Positions 45,780-56,399 of a stretch of 62,000 bases of DNA are shown here, in pieces. Location: NCBI GenBank assembly GCA_002633005.1, contig NMRA01000355.1, positions 270,310 through 332,309 on the forward strand, read 5' to 3'. Position 1 is the stretch's first letter, and the number at the start of each line of letters is the position of its first letter. A model generated the notes under the pieces. That model ran no database searches. It was given only the letters and a program-made list of their open reading frames with translations, and was not told the DNA's origin. A program made the position numbers and the translations under genes. This stretch comes from Phoronis australis (taxonomy: Eukaryota > Phoronida > Phoronidae).

Positions 45780-48550
45780 TGATACATAGGTCACTTTGCC
45801 AGCCACTCGCTGCCTACTATTACATAGTGTGGACCATGATGCAACAAGACATCCCACGATGCTCTATTGCTGCCCACTACTACATCATTTATAGTGTGGA
45901 CCTAGCAGCAAGACATATTTCACTATGCAATATTACTGCCCAGTAATACACGGTTGCATAGTGTGGACCTCGCAGCAAGACATATTCCATGATGCACTAT
46001 TGCTACCCACTACTACACAGTTGCATAGTGTGTACTTCATAGCACAGCACATTTACAAAGTACTATTGCTGCCCACTACTACACACTTGCATAGTGTGGA
46101 CCTTGCAGCAAGACATATTCCATGATGCACTATTGCTACCCACTACTACATAGTTACATAGTGTGTACTTCGTAGCACAGCACATTTATGAAGTACTATT
46201 GCTGCCCACTACTACATGGTTGCATAGTGTGGACCTCGCAGCAAGACATATTCCATGATGCACTATTGCTACCCACTACTACATAGTTACATAGTGTGTA
46301 CTTCGTAGCACAGCACATTTATGAAGTACTATTGCTGCCCACTACTACATGGTTACATAGTGTGGATCTTGCAGCAAGACATTCCATGATGCAATATTGC
46401 TGCCCACTACTACATGGTTACATAGTGTGGACCTCGCAGCAAGACATATTCCATGATGCAATANCTCGTAGCACAGTATATTCCACAAAGCACTGTTGCT
46501 ACCCACTACTACACGATTTATAGTGTGGACCTTGCAGCAAGACAATTCCACGATGCAATATTGCTGCCCACTACTACATGGTTACATAGTGTGGACCTCA
46601 CAGCAAGACGTTCTAGCATACAATATTGCTGCCCACATACAGTGTTGCATAGTGTGGACCTCGGAGCAAGACATTCCAAGATGCACTATTGCTACCCACT
46701 AGTACACTGTAGCATAGTGTGGACCTCGTAGCACAGTATATTCCACAAAGCACTGTTGCTACCCACTACTACACGATTTATAGTGTGGACCTAGCAGCAA
46801 GACGTATTCCACAATGCAATATTGCTGCCCACTACTACATGGTTACATAGTGTGGACCTCGCAGCAAAACATATTCCACGATGCAATATTGCTGCCCACA
46901 ACTACATGGTTACATAGTGTGGACCTCGCAGCAAGACATATTCCACGATGCAATATTGCTGCCCACTAGTACCCAGTGTGGACCATGCAGCAAGACATTC
47001 TACAATGCTCTATTGCTGCCCACTACTACACCGTAGCATAGTGTGGACCTTGTAGCACAGTATATTCCACAAAGCACTGTTGCTACCCACTACTACACGA
47101 TTTATAGTGTGGACCTAGCAGCAAGACCTATTCCACAATGCAATATTGCTGCCCACAACTACACGGTTGCATAGTGTGGACCTCGCAGCAAGACATGTTC
47201 CATGATGCACTATTGCTACCCACTACTACATAGTTGCATAGTGTGTACTTCGTAGCACAGCACATTTATGAAGTACTATTGCTGCCCACTACTACACACT
47301 TGCATAGTGTGGACCTTGCAGCAAGACATATTCCAAGATGCAATATTGCTGCCCACTACTACATGTACATGGTTGCATTGCAAGACACAGTAGCATAGTG
47401 TGGACCTCGTAGCACAGTATATTTCACGAAGCACTGTTGCTGCCCACTTCTACACGATTCATAGTGTGGACCTTGCAGCAAGACATGTTCCACGATGCAA
47501 TATTGCTGCCCACTACTACAGGGTTACATAGTGTGGACCTCGCAGCAAGACATATTCTAGCATACAATATTGCTGCCCACAATTACAGTGTTGTATATTG
47601 TGGACCTCGGAGCAAGACATTCCAAGATGCACTATTGCTACCCACTACTACACTGTAGCATAGTGTGGACCTCGTAGCACAGTATATTCCACAAAGCACT
47701 GTTGCTACCCACTACTACACGATTTATAGTGTGGACCTAGCAGCAAAACATCCCACGATGCAATATTGCTGCCCACTACTACACGGTTACATAGTGTGGA
47801 CCTCGCAGCATGACATATTCCATGATGCACTATTGCTACCCACTACTACATAGTTGCATAGTGTGTACTTCGTAGCACAGCACATTTATGAAGTACTATT
47901 GCTGCCCACTACTACACCCTTGCATAGTGTGGACCTTGCAGCAAGACATATTCCACGATGCAATATTGCTGCCCACTACTACATTGTACATGGTTGCATA
48001 GCAAGACACAGTAGCATAGTGTGGACCTCGTAGCACAGTATATTCCATGAAGCACTGTTGCTACCCACTACTACACGATTTACAGTGTGGACCTTGCAGC
48101 AAGACATGTTCCACGATGCACTTTTGCTGCCCACTACTACACACTTGCATAGTGTGGACCTTACAGCAAAACATATTCCATGATGCAATATTGCTCTCCA
48201 CTACTACATGGTTACATAGTGTGGACCTCGCAGCAAAACATAATCCATGATGCAATATTGCTGCCCACTACTACATGGTTACATAGTGTGGACCTTGCAG
48301 CAAGACAATTCCACGATGCAATATTGCTGCCCTCTACTACATGGTTACATAGTGTGGACCTGGCAGCAAGAGATATTCCACGATGCAATATTGCTGCCCA
48401 CTACTACACGCTTGCGTAGTGTGGACTGAGCAGCAAGACATAAGCCACGAATCGCTATTGCTGTCCTCTATTACATCATTGCATCGTGGGTACCTAGCAG
48501 CAAGACATTAGCCAAGAATCACTATTGCTGCCCACTACTAAACCATTTTA
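45780..48550. repeat. Satellite-like array of ~67-bp units with higher-order structure
   Basis: About 40 tandem units share TTGCTGCCCACTACTACA and ACATAGTGTGGACCTCGCAG. They come in several variants: a common type ending ATTCCATGATGCAATA, a type with GTACTTCGTAGCACAGCACA, and one with CTCGTAGCACAGTATATTCC. The last variant recurs at about 46465/47406, 46725/47671 and 47049/48028, spacings of 0.94-0.98 kb, or about 14 units. Many short frames on both strands are repeat artefacts, since 66-67-bp units keep a frame open for a while. One N (46464) marks an assembly join inside the array. Confidence 0.95.
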
Positions 48551-48739
48551 GTATCATTGACTGGTACTGTCTCAACTTATACTATTTTTTTAAGTTTGAT
48601 ATTTTTATGGCCCAAATTAGCATTCTAAACAGTGTAGTTAAACTAGAGCTTTACAAAATGGTGGAATGCGCTGACAAATGGGATTGCAAATGGTAGAAGT
48701 CCAACAGGTGTTTACGGTCTTTAGATGTCACCTTAATAA

Positions 48740-49760
48740 TTTTTAGTTGATATCCCAGACTTTGGAATCGTCATCAAGTGTCGAATTAGTTTGAAAATCG
48801 ACTTGGTTAGGAAACTCCACATCGAGAATAGGTCTGATACATTCTAAAATTTGCAAGGCAGTCAATTCGTAAATAATCATCAGCTGACAAGAAGTACCTA
48901 GCCATGAATTGAAACTGCCAACAGGTGGAGTTGCAGTTGTCTGAATTGTGTGATAATCAACTACTACCAGCAAGTCCTTAATGAAAACAACTTTAAGTTT
49001 CATCAATATCTGTAAGGCACTTTCAGAAAAAGCTGACAAGTTGTACATATCCAAAATTTGAATTGTCAGGTGGCGCTACGTTTGTAGGAATCCTCCAGAG
49101 TCGATTGTACATGTAACTGGCAAGTGCCCACCAGGAACAGCTGTGTCAAATTTCAACAAAGTCTACAAAATGGTCTTGGAAGTAATCAGCTGACAAGTAG
49201 TGCATTGTCTAAATTTGAAATCAGTGACACCTGCAGATAGCACAGTCGGAATTACGGGAAAGTCAGTTGGTGCTGGCATCCCACAAGTAAACTTTGTGCA
49301 AAATTTAATTCGCCTAGCCATTTTGGACAAAATATCTAGACAATGATTGGGAACCGTCAAGCTCCTTTCTCCGCTTCCCACTCGTAATCAAGATTTTAGT
49401 AAAATCTCCAGAGTCGTTATGCAGAAAGCAATTCAGACGAGTATTTAACTACCAATACTAGTTGGCCATTTGAAGGAACTGGGGTAGTCGAAATCATCTG
49501 AAAGTCGACTAGTGCTGGCATCTCAACAAGCAACCTTAGTGGAAAAATATCAGCAATTAAAATCCACCAAGCCCTTTTGGAAAGGTCCTGACTATGAAGG
49601 ATGAACGCCAGATGGACCCGACTACAATATGCATCCACCCACCAGTGTGTGGGGACGCAAGAATCGATAAACACAATGTAAATTTTAGAATCTTCACCTT
49701 TCAAATCACCTTCACTAGAGAGAGACAACACTTATTTCAATGTTTAAAAGAAAAAGTGGC
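48740..49760. repeat. Old decayed tandem repeat, unit about 145-160 bp
   Basis: The phrase CAGCTGACAAG recurs near 48890 and 49190, with AGCTGACAAG near 49032. AATCCTCCAGAGTCGATTG (49089) is echoed by AAATCTCCAGAGTCGTTATG (49404), and GGTGCTGGCATCCCACAAGT (49269) by GTGCTGGCATCTCAACAAG (49514). The open minus frames here share similar motifs because of the duplication. I found no evidence that they are coding. Confidence 0.55.
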
Positions 49761-50324
49761 CGAGGATCATACTTACCTACGATTTTAAAATCCGTGTGAG
49801 TCACACTCTTAAGGATATTTAGGACAGTAGACTACTATATTTTTCAATATAATTTAAATATTTGTGTTAAGGCAATGAAATTCACTAAGACATTAGAAAA
49901 ATTGCCCAGATTAGTAGTAAAATCTTGGCAGTGGTGTGACGTCGTCCGTTTTGGTTAAAAATGGTGCCGTACAAAATCTATGAGCCACGGCTTTGAACTT
50001 TTAAGTTTGTTTTGAAGACATGAGGTTTCAAAAATCAAGAATTGAAAAAATTACAAAAATTTGGAAACGGTTTTGAAAGCTTATTTCTCAGAATCTAAAA
50101 TCTTTGATGTATTGCAATTGTCTGCATGAACTCCAAAAAGCTATCTTTAACTTTTACGTTATATAATTCCAAAATCAAGGTTTTCAACGAAAAATCATGT
50201 TATCAACTATAAAGTGAGGTCATGATGAACACAACAGTGAAAACGTAGGAATACGCAATCATTCTTTTTCCCCAAAATGGTTTGAATTAATTTGAAAAAT
50301 GCAGCTGGAAGCAAGTCGCATTTT

Positions 50325-50491
50325 ACACTGGTATTCCCGAATCCCTGTACACTCGCTTTACTTTGTTTTTTGAGAGCGCTGGCTGTCAAGATCCGGGTAG
50401 TGTCGTCAGATGTGCCGGATCCTCGACAGGAGACACTCACCAAAACAGAGTGGTCCCCTGCCATGTCTTCCACCTCGGACATATCGTCCAT
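50325..50491 (-). CDS. Possible first exon, unrecognised protein
   Basis: A minus frame starts in a strong ACCATGG context and reads MDDMSEVEDMAGDHSVLVSV, then a Ser/Thr-rich stretch to FGNTS, before a possible GTAAAATG donor. Acidic N-terminal composition and start context favour a real exon. No downstream exon joins cleanly in phase in the decayed repeat tract to its left, and no family is recognised. Confidence 0.25.
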
Positions 50492-50667
50492 GGTTAATGC
50501 ACGTGCTATTCTGTCATCACATCAGCTCTCCTTTCCGGCAACTGGAAGGGGAAAACATTTCCATAGTAACACTACATAATTACTATTTGATGTGCTATGC
50601 GTTTCACTTGACAAAAAGATTAAGTGGATTTTGTATGATTAATATTAATGATTTTGAAATATGTTGA

Positions 50668-52310
50668 TGAGTACTAAAAACTGACTTTATTGACCAAGAA
50701 ATGCTTTGATCTTCGTCCAATACGAAGAATACTTGTCTAATTCTTTACCCAAAATCCTAATTTGCATGTCAAAGGAGCAATCACTTAAATCATTTAATAA
50801 GTTGTACACTACCTTACGTCACCTCTCAGAAAACATGTACTTTTAAACTAGAAAAAAGAAAATGAAATGATTACAATTTTGTGTTCGTACTTGCCCTTCT
50901 TTTCCTGTTCCTGGCCGCGTTCTTAGTCTTGTTCTCATTTTTGTGCAGGGGTTTGCTTCAAATTTTTTGGTAGGTAAAGATATTGCGTATCGCACCTACA
51001 AAATACATGAAAATTAAAGTGGGCTGTGCTTCATATTTAAAACTAATCTGTTGTGTACAAGGGGGAATACTTCAATAAAATAACCAACATATCAGCCCTG
51101 CATTTCTTTAGTGTCATTCTAGAAAACTTTGAATTGCATTTTTATCACTATACATACACACACAAGACGTACAGAGAGCGGCGTACATGAAGTAATATCC
51201 CACAAGACATTATTCCGCGTATCGGCCGAGACCTTCGTTTTGTATTTATCCCATACGCTTCAAATTCCTAAGTTTTTTCGCAGATTTTTTAAATAGACTA
51301 CTTCAGTGAGACTGTTCACGTGACGGATCACATCCTATATGTATGTACTTGCGCGTTAGGTTGCAAGTTTTCTCTAGTAAAAGAAACAATTTTAAATGTA
51401 ACGATTCATTACTTGAAAAGCGATAACAAAGATAAAAACAACGCTAACTTTGCACTGAACTTGTATCATCTCCTGAAAACAGTTAAATAACAGTATTTGA
51501 TATTGTAGTTACCGAGGAATCGGCGCCTGAGTTGCCGACGATATAATGTTTAGCAAATGAAAACTGAGACAGAACTGTCGTGTAATTAAAAGTCTTGTTC
51601 CAGATGTTACGATTGAGACCTGATTGTATGTTAAGTGTTATTTACACGGCTACACTTGTATTACTTTAAACTATTTTCCAAAAGTTTGATGATCTAAACT
51701 GCTAACGACGTCGACTCGACATTGACCTACCTTTTGAACTTTCCATGTCAGAAGTCACTGCTGAAGTAGTGCGGGAGGTGAATACGGAAAACATTATTAC
51801 ATGGCCGCATTTTCCTCGACAGATTCAACGCGTATGGGATAAATTATTTTCTTGCACACTTATGATTGTTTTGTTGTGAATTTGATAAAGTGGAATAAGA
51901 AATTACATAATGATCATAAACATGCTTGTTTGATAAGTTAATCAAGGTGACTTAGTTACCAGCAAGAGATCGGAAAGGTTGACTTTTAAACTTTGCCACT
52001 TGCCTAAAACCTGATATAAGCTCTTACAAATAATTTTCACCATGTACACGTGTAGTGTACATAAGAGCAATACATAAAATGTAAACGCCGAATCCTCCAA
52101 CAAAGATGTGACCGCGACCATTTACAAATTGGTCCCCAGAGATGCTTTAATGACTCTGAATCAACCAAACCTGTTGTAGATAAGTCGTTACCATTCCATT
52201 TATTAAAACGTCTATTAAGACAAAAGTAAGTAAAGACATAATTATTTGTCAGCACAACAAGTCCAGCATCTAAGTAAATGCCACTGGACGTCAGTTGGAA
52301 GTGTCAATGA
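50668..52310. other. Non-coding stretch, nothing firm
   Basis: No gene is supported. A TTTATCCCATACGC at about 51247 and its complement GCGTATGGGATAAA at about 51832 form a widely spaced 14-bp inverted pair, too short to call an element. Confidence 0.35.
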
Positions 52311-52319
52311 AATGATTTC

Positions 52320-53005
52320 TTAGCAATGGAAAATAATTAAAAACGTGCTAATCGACTGAGGCAAAACGCCATCCGTGCACTTCCATGATTTATCGTGATT
52401 GCACGTTCCATACGTACCGCATTTGAATCGTACACAGAAATGGTTATCCGACAGTTTTATGACGATCAGCGCCGGGTCCGACCACGCTGGGCATCGTTTT
52501 GAGCACTTTAGTCTCGAAAAATGCGCACTGCGTCGCCCTCCGTACAATTAAATTTCCTGGCCTTTTGGTCTCGCTTAGATCGTTTTGTTTTTATCCAAAT
52601 TGTTCCTGTCTACACGTTGCGCCGCCTGCAGCATGCCATCTTCCAATTCACTCAAAGTCATGGGGCAACCGGTCCACTCTGCTGCGGACGAGGATAAACC
52701 AGTTCCACCGGCTGGGTCACCGCACGACCCACCATTAATATAATGGGGGAGTAACACGTCGTACGGTTTATCGTAGAGGGTGTAGCTCCGACAATCTGGG
52801 GCAAGCATATCCCAGACAGTCTGATGCTCGCTTACAAAACACCGTAGGGCGTTCTAGGCGGTGTGATTTCCCCTTTCCACCGCGCCGTTCCCATTCCGAT
52901 GTGGTCTTAGACATGTGGTGTGCGGCAACGTCCACGCTTTCCTGAAAAGTTCGTTTTGGAAATTGGCTCCCCCGTCAGAATGTATTTGTAACGGGCAGCT
53001 AAACC
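52320..53005 (-). pseudogene. Degenerate Ty3/Gypsy integrase fragment
   Basis: On the minus strand, HSDGGANFQNELFRKAW is followed by a degenerate GNGAVERGN segment. This matches the integrase core around the second and third acidic catalytic residues. Leftward there is a frame to 52575 (LAPDCRSYTLYDKPYDVLL) and then the C-terminal domain pattern LIVIKLSDNHFCVRF (52320-52547). Stops and frameshifts separate the pieces. No LTR was found near it. It differs clearly from the second Gypsy copy at 55-58.7 kb, so it comes from another lineage of elements. Confidence 0.7.
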
Positions 53006-53724
53006 TACTGAAACACAGGCCTTAGCCACCGTCACCGTGCGCGAAATTCAAATCCTGTATTTCTCAAGTGAACATAAGTGGCCCTACAAATATTAATTGT
53101 TTTGATTTCAATTCAAAACAGTCTATTACGGTGTTGTCAACAAAATCAACGATACACAATTTATGCTTGCTGATTCCAAAATTGTCTTACACACTTCGAT
53201 ATGATTCCTGGTTGGCTAGCAAGCACATACTAAGTGGAAAGGGTTTTCCTTTCGACAGTTAATGTCCGCTCCTTGTTTAGCCAAGGTTTCACACAGTCTC
53301 TGAAATTGAACAAAGTTGAATTCTTACACTGAATTGCATTTAAGTGAAAACTAGCAGTCCCCGGCAGTTTTAGAGAAAACGGCAGTAGAAAATTGCAGGG
53401 TAGGTACTAGTCAGAAAAAGTCGCAAGAGATGAGTGCGAAGACATTTCTTGGTGTAAAGTTCAATGACTCTAGGCCCTACCTCAAATGTGGACGAGTCAT
53501 ACGAAAACGAGCTCTGAAGTCTCTTGAAAAAATGTGGCACTGTTTTCTCCACATTTTCTTGAATTTTAGTTGTTCTTCGCCTTGTTGCCCAAGAGCTTTC
53601 AAGGCAGCATCTGAAAAACAACCGTGGTATAATATAACAATATCGCGTAGTAAAATTAGCTGGAAGATAACAGCAGTTAATGTATGTTTCAGCCTACTCT
53701 AAATGTCCTTGTAATTAACATATA
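53006..53724. other. Non-coding stretch between transposon relics
   Basis: Only overlapping short frames on both strands are seen (53370-53702), with no domain similarity. Part may be further decayed retrotransposon sequence. Confidence 0.35.
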
Positions 53725-53948
53725 CTTCGATAAAGACACGACTAGACTTTTTGTTAGCGATCTTGATACTGGTACGCTAGTAATTCCGGAACTGTCTCCC
53801 TCCTATCTTCTGGTGTGCAGGAATGAAGTAAAACACCGAGAGACATAGCAAACCAAACAAAAACTGTAGCTACATTTCGTGACTTCGTGTTAAGAACGTA
53901 CCAGTATCAAGCTCGCTAACAAAAATTCTAGTCGTGTCTTTAAGGAAG
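53725..53948. mobile_element. MITE with ~45-bp terminal inverted repeats
   Basis: The segment 53732-53776 is the reverse complement of 53897-53941 with 43 of 45 bases matching (outer word AAAGACACGACTAGA, inner word GATACTGGTACG). ACTTC just outside each arm extends the match. The loop of about 120 bp has no coding capacity. The near-perfect arms suggest a young insertion. Confidence 0.8.
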
Positions 53949-55138
53949 TTTGTGTAAACGAAGGGCAACTACCGAACTATACTAATCTACATACAGGTAA
54001 ATTTGACAACGCTTTGGCAACTTCAGAAGTACGTCATCTTATTTGATATTTTTCTCCAAGCTTTATTTTGTAGTCTCTTATTAACCGTTGCCCGGTTGGA
54101 TTGAGGACGACTGCTGCTACACTCAAATGACAAGTCATTTCACGACACATTGGGTGACTGTTTTGTTTACTAACCGTATTGGCACAGTATGAGGGGCGGT
54201 TTTAGTGACAGAGCTTCGAAATCCAACCAGGCGTTCTTGAAAGGTCGTTTTTCGAATATCCGCCCATGGGCCTATTTTCCGAAATTCCCTGTAGTATCAT
54301 TATGGAGAAACGAAGGCGTGCGCTTACTCAAGTTTCTAATGACATTTTTAAAAAGGGTTTAAAGACATGCTTCTATGGTGATATTCGTTGACTTCCACGG
54401 AATCTTCAATCGCTCATCATACATGCTGTGATCCAGTCTGGTAACTCGGAGCATGCACCTTTATTAGTGAACTCAACCTCTTCAATTTATTGGACTTCAA
54501 AAGGTCGTGGGAAGTCTCACGTTCTGTATAAACGATGCATAATAATTTGACGTCTTACCTGAGGAACCGCTTATAGATGCGTGAAGAAAGGAAGACGAGT
54601 TTTGTAAAGCTTGCTTTTGTGTGTTGTGAGTAAAATCTCCCAGCAATAAGATATTTCGGATAGCCCTTTCTTTCACTGAACGCAAGGATGTCAAATGACT
54701 TAGCCGGAATTGGCGAAGTCGGTGATGTGCAGACAATGAAGTGACGCGTCACAAATGTCACGCACGCGTGACGTGTCATACAGCCACAACACAGCGAGTT
54801 CTCTCCAAATCTTGCCCTCATTTTTTCTAACAGAGTTTGAAGGAACTGCAGGGTTTTTTCTTGAGTTTAAAAACTTGCAGCTAAGATTGAATTTCTTACC
54901 TCTACTCGCCCTGTTGAATACTCACTTCTGACTTCACTGCATAGTGAACGACAAAATGACTATTTTCAAGATTTTTTAAGATTAATAATCCTCTTGGCCA
55001 CTTCTAATTGGTTGATTCTTGGAGCATTTCTCGTAAAAGGAACGCACTTTTAACCTATAACCCCATTCATAATTTGAAATCCAGATTAACGATTGAACTT
55101 TTTCTCGGTTCTTTCGCAGTGCTGACCATAGACATCAT
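53949..55138. other. Non-coding stretch, nothing firm
   Basis: No gene is supported. The overlapping minus frames at 54497-54821 have no recognisable domain. Confidence 0.35.
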
Positions 55139-55623
55139 TGTAGTGTAGCGGTGGTGTTACGTGCAGCGTTGTGTTTTATGTGTTGTGGATGACCGCCGGT
55201 GTCGACCTGACGGATAGATGCTCAATCGTTTTGAAGTTCGAGTATTGAAAAAGCGGGAGTAAAAGGAGATTGGAATTAGATTAAAATACATTCGAATTTA
55301 TTGATGTTGTCGAAAATTACAAACAGTGGTTATGCGAAAGAATTTATCAAAAACCGTTAAGCAACTCTAAAACTTTTAGGAGAAACTACAGGAGACTTAC
55401 AACACGCCATTCATATTGTTAAGAGAAAAGACTGGAGCGGGTTTCAAACCCCGACATCCCGCCAAAACTGCTTGTGCGCGGCTTTTTATACACCAAAAGA
55501 ATGCACGTGAGGGTGATTCCAAGACATTAGTGACGTAATGAAACACTCCTATAAGAAGAGTCAATTAATAAAGTGGCGCGAAACTAACTAAATAATTCAC
55601 AAAGGGAGGGGGCGCCCGTCACA
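55139..55623 (-). mobile_element. 3' LTR of Ty3/Gypsy element
   Basis: Read on the minus strand this 485-bp segment starts TGTGACGGGCGCCCCC and ends CGCTACACTACA, the TG..CA ends of an LTR. A purine-rich GGTTGGAGAG lies just before it, as expected of a polypurine tract. Inside are TATAAAAAG (about 55488) and, about 190 bp further on, AATAAA (about 55296), the promoter and polyadenylation layout of an LTR. No second copy is found in the window. Confidence 0.7.
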
Positions 55624-55958
55624 CTCTCCAACCTAAGTTCTACTGTAATGTAAGTTGTTTAACATAGATCAAAATTATACAGTAGTAACAGTGAGCAACT
55701 ACTTCAATTCGTGAGAACAAGATATTCAAAATATTTTAAATGACAAAAATAACATTAGTAATACTTCTTATACAAAGACCTGACCGGTAGGACCATAATA
55801 AAATAGAAATAAAATATCTGTATAGAAAACGACAACAATTAACAATAACAATGTTCAACTCAAACTCCAATGAACGCAACTTGACCCCGTTCCCACTCTA
55901 TAAATTTAACTTCGTCCCCATTAAATTTCTCGAGCACCACATCTTTAAACGGTGCCCT

Positions 55959-56366
55959 CTACCTATACAACTCTGCCTTCTTGGCTCTCCGCTTGGCCTC
56001 CCAAACTCTCCGCCAGTACTTTCTGTTGGCGACATCTTCCTTCCTGTATGGGGCAGCAGTATGATCGGCCTTCTTCTGGTGGCGTCGCGTGTGGTGGGGT
56101 CGAGGAGATCTAAAACCGCATGGGCACGCGTAAAGTATCGCTGTGCGGCAACACGTTGTTTCATGGCCGATTACCTCCGACACCTTGTCGAACTCCCACT
56201 TACATTCTCTACATCTGTACACCTGGTTTGAACCCTTCCCAACTATCTCCTCAAATTCCCCCGCCTCTGGTTGCAATTCTCTGCAATGACACATGTAAGT
56301 TAAATTACGGGGACAGAAATCGAGGAGGTTTCTTAATAATACGACATGTCCGGGATAGATAGACAT
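55959..56366 (-). CDS. Extra retrotransposon ORF with Cys/His zinc-finger-like clusters
   Basis: This is an intact 135-codon frame in the sense orientation of the Gypsy element, lying between the integrase C-terminus and the 3' LTR. It contains CHC, then YRCRECKWEF..IGHETTCC, then YACPCGFRSPRPHHTRRH. That gives two CxxC/C-H-type clusters resembling C2H2 or related zinc fingers, followed by a strongly basic C-terminal tail (YWRRVWEAKRRAKKAELYR). Nucleic-acid binding is inferred from composition. It is neither gag nor a known pol domain. While pol upstream is full of stops, this frame is uninterrupted, so it is either younger, selected or lucky. It may be the end of a longer protein, since the first Met is not proven. 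Confidence 0.6.
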   Translation of the reverse strand: MSIYPGHVVLLRNLLDFCPRNLTYMCHCRELQPEAGEFEEIVGKGSNQVYRCRECKWEFDKVSEVIGHETTCCRTAILYACPCGFRSPRPHHTRRHQKKADHTAAPYRKEDVANRKYWRRVWEAKRRAKKAELYR

Positions 56367-56399
56367 CCCTGCCCATGCACACTGGGGGGCTCAGTGAGA

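Noticed and set aside
45749-48429. Many 60-100-codon frames on both strands
   Set aside because: They follow the 67-bp satellite units, repeat the same peptide phrases and exist on both strands, so they are repeat artefacts.
51240-51850. Transposon bounded by TTTATCCCATACGC inverted pair
   Set aside because: Only 14 bp match, with no extended similarity and no target duplication.
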